DNA from: CAVSJR01 sp963728285
GTDB lineage: Bacteria; Actinomycetota; UBA4738; HRBIN12
Assembly (NCBI GenBank): GCA_963728285.1
Contig: CAVSJR010000005.1
Span: 62,001 to 126,000 of the forward strand
Length of the DNA stretch: 64,000 nt
Direction of reading: 5' to 3'
The notes beneath the pieces were generated by a model. The model was not told the DNA's origin, ran no database searches, and saw only the letters and a list, made by a program, of their open reading frames with translations. Positions within the stretch are counted from its first letter, which is position 1. Every line of letters starts with the position of its first letter. Positions 58,698 through 64,000 of this stretch are shown here, one piece after another. The position numbers and the translations under genes were made by a program.

Positions 58698-59096
58698 GTG
58701 GCCACCAACGCCGCTCCGACGCTCAGCACCGGCCGCCGCAAGGAATCGGTGGCCCGCGTCCGCCTGGTGCCCGGCACGGGAAGCTTCGAGCTCAACGGCC
58801 GGCCGCTGGAGGAGTACTTCACGACGCGCGCGCACCGGATGACCGTGACCGCGCCGCTGCGTCTCGTCGGCCGGGAAAAGGACTTCGACGTCGTCGCCCG
58901 AATCCACGGCGGCGGCGTCAACGGACAGGCGGGCGCGCTTCGCCTCGGGATCGCGCGCGCCCTCATCGAGCTCGACCCGGAGCTGCGCGGCCAGCTCAAG
59001 GCCGAGGGGTTCCTTCGTCGCGACGCGCGCGAGAAGGAGCGTCGCAAGTACGGGCTGAAGAAGGCTCGCAAGGCGCCGCAGTACTCGAAGCGCTAG
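58698..59096 (+). CDS. rpsI: 30S ribosomal protein S9
   Basis: Intact 132-residue S9 from GTG 58698, immediately after the rplM stop. It reads GRRKESVARVRLVPGTGSFE, VARIHGGGVNGQAGALRLGI and ARALIELDPELRGQLKAEGF, ending in the conserved KARKAPQYSKR that touches P-site tRNA. Its TAG shares a CTAG palindrome with the stop of the convergent gene. Confidence 0.98.
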   Translation: MATNAAPTLSTGRRKESVARVRLVPGTGSFELNGRPLEEYFTTRAHRMTVTAPLRLVGREKDFDVVARIHGGGVNGQAGALRLGIARALIELDPELRGQLKAEGFLRRDAREKERRKYGLKKARKAPQYSKR

Positions 59097-59341
59097 GTCG
59101 CCTCGTCCGGCTCGTCTGACAGCGCGAGCTCGCCCTCGCCCGCATCCCGCAGGATCCGCCTGGCCCTCTCGAGCTGGTCGCGGGGAACCCAGAGCTCGAA
59201 CGGGCCCGTCGGGTAGGCGTAGGCGCTTCCGCCCTTGATCATGACCTGGATGCCCTCGGATTCGAGCTTGCTCTTCGCGATCTCCCCGAGCGGGAGCGAG
59301 GGCGCGTGGAAGGCGGGGACGAAGTCGGTCTCGGAGCTCAT
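59093..59341 (-). CDS. DUF2007-like small protein
   Basis: Small protein of 82 residues. It reads TDFVPAFHAPSLPLGEIAKS, KLESEGIQVMIKGGSAYAYP and FELWVPRDQLERARRILRDA, the pattern of the DUF2007 (putative signal-transducing) family, whose role is not established. ATG 59341 is preferred over an upstream in-frame ATG because it begins near the conserved part. It is convergent with rpsI, sharing CTAG at the stops, and divergent from glmM. Confidence 0.65.
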   Translation of the reverse strand: MSSETDFVPAFHAPSLPLGEIAKSKLESEGIQVMIKGGSAYAYPTGPFELWVPRDQLERARRILRDAGEGELALSDEPDEAT

Positions 59342-59455
59342 CCGCGAATTCTTCCACGAACCCTCCACGCAGGGGGAGTAGCCTTTCGGCGCAGCTCACG
59401 AGGCCGAACGGGTGGTGTTTCCCGATTGCGGCCTGGGGTAGCCTTTGCATCCCTG

Positions 59456-60793
59456 ATGGCGCAGCGGGAGCGACTCTTCGGCACCGACGGCGTGCGAGGG
59501 CTGGCCGGAAAGGAGCTCACGAAGGAGCTCGCCTTCGGTCTCGGCCGCGCCGCAGTCGTCGTGCTGGGCCGCCACGGCGAGGGAACGCCGACGGTGGTCG
59601 TGGGCCGCGACACGCGCGAGTCCGGGGAGTGGCTGCAGTGCGCCCTCGTGGACGGCATCCGCGCCGCGGGCGGGGACGTCATCCTCGCCGGCGTGACGCC
59701 CACCCCCGCCATCGCCTTCGTGACGACCGAGCTGGGGGCGTCGTGCGGCGCCGTCATCTCCGCGTCCCACAATCCCCCCGAATACAACGGCATCAAGTTC
59801 TTCGGACGGACCGGGACCAAGCTCTCCGACGAGCTCGAGGACGAGATCGAGTCGCTCCTCGGACGCGACGTCGTCCCTCCCGCCGGCCCCGGGCGCGTCC
59901 TCCCGCCCGCGGGCGCGGAGTCGCGCTACCTCGATCACCTCGTCGAGGCCGCGCAGGCGAGGCTCGACGGCATGACGGTCGTGGTCGACTGCGCGAACGG
60001 TTCGGCGTCGTCCGACGCGCCCGAGGTGCTCCGCAGGCTCGGCGCGACGGTGCACGCGATCCACTGCGACCCGGACGGAACGAACATCAACGAGGGATGC
60101 GGGGCCCTCCATCCAGACGTCGTCGCGTCGGCGGTCGTTCGCATGGGGGCGGATGCGGGAGTCTCGCACGACGGAGACGCGGATCGCGCGCTGTTCGCCG
60201 ACGCGTCCGGCGCGGTCATCGACGGCGACCAGGTGCTCGCCGCGTGCGCGCTCGACATGAAGGAGCGAGGGGCGCTGGCGGGCGACACCGTCGTGACGAC
60301 CGTCATGGCGAACCTCGGGTTCCGCCGCGCGATGGACGAGGCGGGCGTCCACGTGATCGCCGCCAAGGTGGGCGACCGCTACGTCCTCGAGGAGATGCAG
60401 CGAAACGGCGCGGTGCTCGGCGGCGAGCAGTCCGGGCACGTGATCTTCGCCGATCACGCCTCGACGGGCGACGGGCTGCTCACGGCCGTTCGGTTTCTGT
60501 CCACGGCGGCCCGACGAGGGGTGAGCGTCGGAGAGCTGGCCTCGTGCATGCGCCGATTCCCGCAGGTACTCATCAACGTGGAGGTGTCGGACAGGGGAGC
60601 GCTCGAGTCGACCGACGCCGTCTGGGCAGCCGTCCGGGCGGCGGAAGCGTCCCTCGGGGACGCTGGCCGGGTCCTGGTTCGGCCGTCTGGGACCGAGCCG
60701 CTCGTTCGCGTGATGGTCGAGGCGGAGTCGGAGGCGGAGGCCTCACGCCACGCCGAGGCGATCGCGGCGGAGATCCGAGGAGCACTCGGATAG
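59456..60793 (+). CDS. glmM: Phosphoglucosamine mutase
   Basis: Intact 445-residue enzyme turning glucosamine-6-phosphate into glucosamine-1-phosphate for UDP-GlcNAc. It opens RLFGTDGVRGLAGKELTKEL. The phosphoserine loop is AVISASHNPPEYNGIKFFG (active Ser near residue 104), the Mg site is SHDGDADRALFADA, the sugar loop is VLGGEQSGHVIF and the phosphate-binding site is VRPSGTEPLVRVMVE. TAGCCT (59439-59444) stands 11 bases before the ATG, so the message may have a very short leader. Confidence 0.97.
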   Translation: MAQRERLFGTDGVRGLAGKELTKELAFGLGRAAVVVLGRHGEGTPTVVVGRDTRESGEWLQCALVDGIRAAGGDVILAGVTPTPAIAFVTTELGASCGAVISASHNPPEYNGIKFFGRTGTKLSDELEDEIESLLGRDVVPPAGPGRVLPPAGAESRYLDHLVEAAQARLDGMTVVVDCANGSASSDAPEVLRRLGATVHAIHCDPDGTNINEGCGALHPDVVASAVVRMGADAGVSHDGDADRALFADASGAVIDGDQVLAACALDMKERGALAGDTVVTTVMANLGFRRAMDEAGVHVIAAKVGDRYVLEEMQRNGAVLGGEQSGHVIFADHASTGDGLLTAVRFLSTAARRGVSVGELASCMRRFPQVLINVEVSDRGALESTDAVWAAVRAAEASLGDAGRVLVRPSGTEPLVRVMVEAESEAEASRHAEAIAAEIRGALG

Positions 60794-60823
60794 CGGCCGC
60801 CGGACCCTCGCCATCGGGCCGCC

Positions 60824-61009
60824 TCAGGCGCTCTGGAACGCGTCCGTCTCGAACAGGTACTCGTCGAACCGCAGGTCCCAGAACAGCGTCCGGTCGCGCT
60901 CTCCCACCTCCGCGTAGCAGACCTGGCAGACGTCGAGTCGCAACGAGCCGGCGCACCCGCACTCCGGGCAGTCCCGTGATCTCGTCTCGGTGCTCATGTC
61001 TGTGCTCAT
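60824..61009 (-). CDS. Small zinc-ribbon hypothetical protein
   Basis: Protein of 61 residues, unrecognised. It has two cysteine pairs, CPECGC and CQVC, separated by LRLDV-type sequence, suggesting one bound zinc, then an acidic aromatic tail (RTLFWDLRFDEYLFETDAFQ). Two ATGs in frame (61009 and 60997) could start it. It is on the minus strand between glmM and glmS, converging on glmM. Confidence 0.5.
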   Translation of the reverse strand: MSTDMSTETRSRDCPECGCAGSLRLDVCQVCYAEVGERDRTLFWDLRFDEYLFETDAFQSA

Positions 61010-61112
61010 CTGGGGGCGAGGCTATCCCGCAGAGGTGGAGGGAGCATGAACGCGGGGCGGCGCGGGGCGGAATATCCGGCCGGCCGCCGTCGACTGGTAC
61101 CTTCGAATCCTG

Positions 61113-62960
61113 ATGTGCGGCATCGTCGGCTACGTCGGCCCTGACCAGGCGCTTCCCATCATCCTCGAGGGCCTTCGGCGCCTCGAGTACCGCGGCTATG
61201 ACTCCGCGGGCGTCGCGCTGCTGACGGGCGAGCTCTCGGTGCTGAAGCGCGCCGGCAAGCTCGGGCAGCTCGAGCTGGCCCTGGAGGAGGACGGCGGCAT
61301 GCCCGCCTCGTCCATCGGGATCGGCCACACGCGGTGGGCGACGCACGGGGAGCCCAACGACGACAACGCCCATCCTCACGTCGACTGCGCGGGGCGGCTC
61401 GCGATCATCCACAACGGCATCATCGAGAATCACCGCCCGCTCCGGCAGCGCCTCGAGAAGGACGGGCACACCTTCGTCTCGGAGACCGACACCGAGGTCA
61501 TCGCGCACCTCGTCGAGGACAGGCTCGCGGATGCCGGGGGAGAGCCCGAGCACCTCGTCTCCGCCGTTCGCGCGGCCGTCGCCGAGCTCGAGGGCGCGTA
61601 CGCGATCGTGGCGCTCTCGCTCGACGATCCGGACGTCATCGTCGGGGCGAAGGTCTCGAGCCCGCTCGTCGTCGGCCTCGGCGACGGCGAGACGCTGCTC
61701 GCGTCGGACATCCCCGCGGTGTTGAGCCGGACGAGGACCGTGATCCCGGTTGAGGAGGGGTGGATCGTCGAGGTCCGAAGCGGCGGAGTGGCGTTCAGCG
61801 ATTTCGAGGGAACGCCGCTTCATCCCTCGCCGATCCAGATCGACTGGGATGTCGCCCGCGCGCAGAAGGGCGGGTTCGACGACTTCATGCTGAAGGAGAT
61901 CCACGAGCAACCGCACGCCGTCAGGGACTCGCTGGTCGGGCGCGTCGATGAGGACGGCCGCCTGTCGCTCGACGAGCTCCGGATCAGCGACGACGTCTTC
62001 CGCGACGTCGACAAGGTGTTCGTGATCGCCTGCGGCACGGCGTTCCACGCCGGCCTCGTCGCGAAGTACGCGATCGAGCACTGGACGCGGCTGCCGGTGG
62101 AGATCGAGATCGCATCGGAGTTCCGCTATCGCGATCCCGTGCTCGATCCCGGGACGCTCACCCTCGCCGTCTCGCAGTCGGGGGAGACCATCGACACGCT
62201 GGAGGCGGCGCGGCACGCGAAGCGGCAGGGCTCGCGCGTCGTCGCCATCACCAACACGGTCGGCTCGTCGATCTCGCGCGAGGCCGACGGCGTCCTCTAT
62301 ACCCACGCGGGTCCGGAGATCGGCGTGGCCGCGACGAAGACCTTCTCCACCCAGATGGTGGCGCTGCATCTCACCGCGCTCTATCTGGCGCAGGTGCGCG
62401 GCACGAAGTTCCCCGAGGAGATCACCGAGGAGGTCGCGCGCATGCAGGCCCTCCCCGAGCAGGTGGAGGCGGCGCTCGGCCTGGACGCCCAGGTTCGCGA
62501 GCTCGCGGCGCGCTACGCGGCCGCGAACGACGTCTTGTTCATCGGCCGTCACACGGGCTACCCCGCGGCGCTGGAGGGCGCGCTCAAGCTCAAGGAGATC
62601 ACCTACATCCACGCGGAGGGCTGTGCGGCGGGCGAGCTGAAGCACGGGCCCATCGCGCTGATCGAGCCCGGCTTCCCGGTCGTCGCGATCGCGACGGCAT
62701 GCCACGTCTATCCGAAGATGCTCTCCAACATCCAGGAGGTGCGGGCCCGCGGGGCCGAGGTCATCGCGGTCGCGTCCGAGGACGACGCGGAGATCGATTC
62801 GCTCGCGCAGCACGTGCTGCGCGTGCCGACGACGGGCGAGCTCTTCTCGCCGGTGGTCGTGTCGGTCCCCCTCCAGCTGTTCGCGTACCACGTCGCGAGG
62901 GCGCGCGGCTGTAACGTCGACCAGCCGAGGAACCTGGCCAAGAGCGTCACGGTTGAGTGA
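61113..62960 (+). CDS. glmS: Glutamine-fructose-6-phosphate aminotransferase (isomerising)
   Basis: Intact 615-residue enzyme making glucosamine-6-phosphate from fructose-6-phosphate and glutamine. Cys2 after the initiator Met (CGIVGYVGPDQ) is the glutaminase nucleophile; GIGHTRWATHGEPNDDNAHP and HNGIIENHRPLR complete the N-terminal domain. The isomerase half has two SIS domains with VIACGTAFHAGLVAKYAIEH, AVSQSGETIDTLEAARHAKR and FIGRHTGYPAALEGALKLKE, ending PRNLAKSVTVE. TACCTT nine bases before the ATG suggests a leaderless message. It works with glmM two genes upstream. Confidence 0.98.
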   Translation: MCGIVGYVGPDQALPIILEGLRRLEYRGYDSAGVALLTGELSVLKRAGKLGQLELALEEDGGMPASSIGIGHTRWATHGEPNDDNAHPHVDCAGRLAIIHNGIIENHRPLRQRLEKDGHTFVSETDTEVIAHLVEDRLADAGGEPEHLVSAVRAAVAELEGAYAIVALSLDDPDVIVGAKVSSPLVVGLGDGETLLASDIPAVLSRTRTVIPVEEGWIVEVRSGGVAFSDFEGTPLHPSPIQIDWDVARAQKGGFDDFMLKEIHEQPHAVRDSLVGRVDEDGRLSLDELRISDDVFRDVDKVFVIACGTAFHAGLVAKYAIEHWTRLPVEIEIASEFRYRDPVLDPGTLTLAVSQSGETIDTLEAARHAKRQGSRVVAITNTVGSSISREADGVLYTHAGPEIGVAATKTFSTQMVALHLTALYLAQVRGTKFPEEITEEVARMQALPEQVEAALGLDAQVRELAARYAAANDVLFIGRHTGYPAALEGALKLKEITYIHAEGCAAGELKHGPIALIEPGFPVVAIATACHVYPKMLSNIQEVRARGAEVIAVASEDDAEIDSLAQHVLRVPTTGELFSPVVVSVPLQLFAYHVARARGCNVDQPRNLAKSVTVE

Positions 62961-62985
62961 CGCGCGAGGCACGTTCCGCCGCGGC

Positions 62986-62991
62986 TAGTCT
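62986..62991 (+). promoter_or_regulatory. -10 element of acpS (leaderless)
   Basis: TAGTCT lies six bases before GTG 62998, so transcription should begin at the start codon. No clear -35 is seen. Confidence 0.45.
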
Positions 62992-62997
62992 GTCCCC

Positions 62998-63372
62998 GTG
63001 AACGTCCTCGGCCTGGGGGTCGACATCTGCGAGATCGAGAGGATGGAGCGGGCGCTCGCCCGGCACCCCACGCTGGCGCGACGCGTCTTCACCGAGGAGG
63101 AGCGCGCGTACTGCGATACCCGCGCGCGTCCGGCCGAGAGCTACGCGGGCCGCTTCGCCGCCCGCGAGGCCGCGATCAAGGCGCTCGGCGGCTACCGGGG
63201 CAGGCGCTGGCAGGACATCAGCGTGAGCCGGCAGCCGAGCGGCGCCCCGGGCATCGTGCTCGCCGGCAACGCCCGGTCCAGGGCCGAGGCGCTCGGCGTC
63301 GACCGACTCCTCGTCACGTTCACCCACGAGCGGACCAGCGCCATCGCGTTCTGTATGGCGGTGGGCTCGTGA
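62998..63372 (+). CDS. acpS: Holo-[acyl-carrier-protein] synthase
   Basis: Intact 124-residue phosphopantetheinyl transferase that activates acyl carrier protein. It reads VLGLGVDICEIERMERALAR (metal-binding Asp in GVD), RVFTEEERAYC and YAGRFAAREAAIKALGGYRG with the conserved E and K. It ends TSAIAFCMAVGS. Its TGA overlaps the GTG of the next gene. Confidence 0.96.
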   Translation: MNVLGLGVDICEIERMERALARHPTLARRVFTEEERAYCDTRARPAESYAGRFAAREAAIKALGGYRGRRWQDISVSRQPSGAPGIVLAGNARSRAEALGVDRLLVTFTHERTSAIAFCMAVGS

Positions 63373-64000
63373 GGCCGATCCTCACGCCGGCGGAGGCCGT
63401 CGGAGCTCGATCGCGCGGCGCAGGCGAGGGGGATCGCGGCGGCCGACCTCATGGAGCGGGCCGGCGAGGCGGTCGCCCGGGCGGCCGAGGACCTGGCCGG
63501 CGGCGCCTACGGTCGGCGGGCCGTCGTCGTGTGCGGCAAGGGCAACAACGGCGGCGACGGCTTCGTCGCCGCGCGCCGGCTCGCTCGCCGGGGCATGCGA
63601 GTCGACGTGCTGACCCTGGAGCCGGTCGACGACCTTCGCGAGCCGGCCGCGACGAACGCGCGTCGCATGCGCGAGGTCGACGCCCGCGTGCTGAGCTTCT
63701 CGCCCGCCGCGGCCGGCCGGGCGCTCGAGCGCGCCGACGTCGCGATCGACGCCATCTTCGGGACCGGCTTCCGCGGAACCCCGGAGGACGCGTTCGCCGA
63801 GGCGATCGACGCGCTGAACGAGGCGGGCGCCATGGTGGTCGCCGTCGACATCCCCTCGGGGGTGAACGGCGAGACGGGGTCGGTGGAGGGCGAGGCCGTG
63901 TGGGCCGAGGCGACGGTCGCGCTCGGTGCGGAGAAGGTCGGGACGGTGCTCCCGCCGGGAGCGGAGCGGGCCGGGTTCGTCGAGGTGGCCGACATCGGCT
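63369..64000 (+). CDS. nnr: NAD(P)H-hydrate epimerase, N-terminal part (partial, one frameshift)
   Basis: The gene runs off the right edge. GTG 63369 overlaps the acpS stop (GTGA) and begins RPILTPAEA. An extra G near 63402 breaks the frame; beyond it come LMERAGEAVARAAEDLAGGA, VVVCGKGNNGGDGFVAARRL and DAIFGTGFRGTPEDAFAEAI, then VVAVDIPSGVNGETGSVEGE. These are the YjeF_N signatures, an enzyme repairing damaged NADH/NADPH. In many bacteria it is fused to the ADP-dependent dehydratase; whether that is so here lies outside the window. Confidence 0.92.
   Translation, partial: MRPILTPAEAVGARSRGAGEGDRGGRPHGAGRRGGRPGGRGPGRRRLRSAGRRRVRQGQQRRRRLRRRAPARSPGHASRRADPGAGRRPSRAGRDERASHARGRRPRAELLARRGRPGARARRRRDRRHLRDRLPRNPGGRVRRGDRRAERGGRHGGRRRHPLGGERRDGVGGGRGRVGRGDGRARCGEGRDGAPAGSGAGRVRRGGRHR

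Noticed and set aside
59093..59096. Functional importance of the shared CTAG at the stops of rpsI and the convergent gene
   Set aside because: Overlapping convergent stops on a CTAG palindrome arise easily by chance; nothing else suggests a role.

Overview
The window is high-GC DNA whose gene order (rpoB-rpoC ... rpsL-rpsG-fusA-tuf-rpsJ ... secY-adk-map-infA-rpmJ-rpsM-rpsK-rpoA-rplQ-truA-rplM-rpsI-glmM ... glmS-acpS-nnr) is that of an actinobacterium (Actinomycetota). GTG/TTG starts, -10 boxes placed 6-10 bases before start codons (leaderless messages) and secreted proteins with Gram-positive-type signal peptides agree with this. The class cannot be fixed from the sequence alone; an 80-residue segment in RpoB that is longer than in mycobacteria or E. 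coli, and the missing rpsD, suggest a lineage outside the well-studied Actinomycetia.

Layout. (1) 1-15334, all on the minus strand: a surface-polysaccharide locus. A promoter at 15367-15395 precedes a membrane-bound nucleotide-sugar epimerase/dehydratase (FlaA1/CapD type), a LuxR-type regulator and a Wzz/BY-kinase-like chain-length protein. A second promoter at 11242-11270 precedes a small sigma-region-4-like protein, a Wzm/Wzt-type ABC exporter, six glycosyltransferases, a DegT-type sugar aminotransferase and a WbsX-like protein, many joined by 4-base GTGA overlaps. (2) 15719-20179, plus strand: a secreted repeat protein with 3.5 nearly identical copies of a 678-bp unit. (3) rpoB and rpoC with their own promoter and a strong terminator. 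(4) 28151-36806: an accessory island with an RTX-type secreted protein, a sulfotransferase, a truncated sugar-transferase relative, a subtilase, a MarR regulator, an inositol-monophosphatase-family enzyme and a CAP-domain protein. (5) 36866-59096: the str-S10-spc-alpha ribosomal operons, interrupted between map and infA by a secreted lysyl-oxidase-like protein. (6) 59093-64000: glmM, glmS, acpS and NAD(P)H-hydrate epimerase with two small minus-strand genes.

How the parts fit. Regions 1, 2 and 4 together look like a cell-surface program: polymer synthesis and ABC export, possible sulfation, a large fibrous surface protein and secreted enzymes. glmM and glmS make the UDP-GlcNAc precursor that feeds both wall and capsule. 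Regions 3 and 5 are core gene expression.

Sequence quality. At least twenty genes, including rpoB, rplB, rplC, rplE, rplN, rplO, rplX and secY, can only be read whole by crossing frames, usually at one extra G or C. Conserved protein sequence resumes on the other side each time, so I annotate these as intact genes with likely sequence errors; coordinates of frameshifted genes span all frames. No rRNA, tRNA, CRISPR array, transposase or phage gene was seen.
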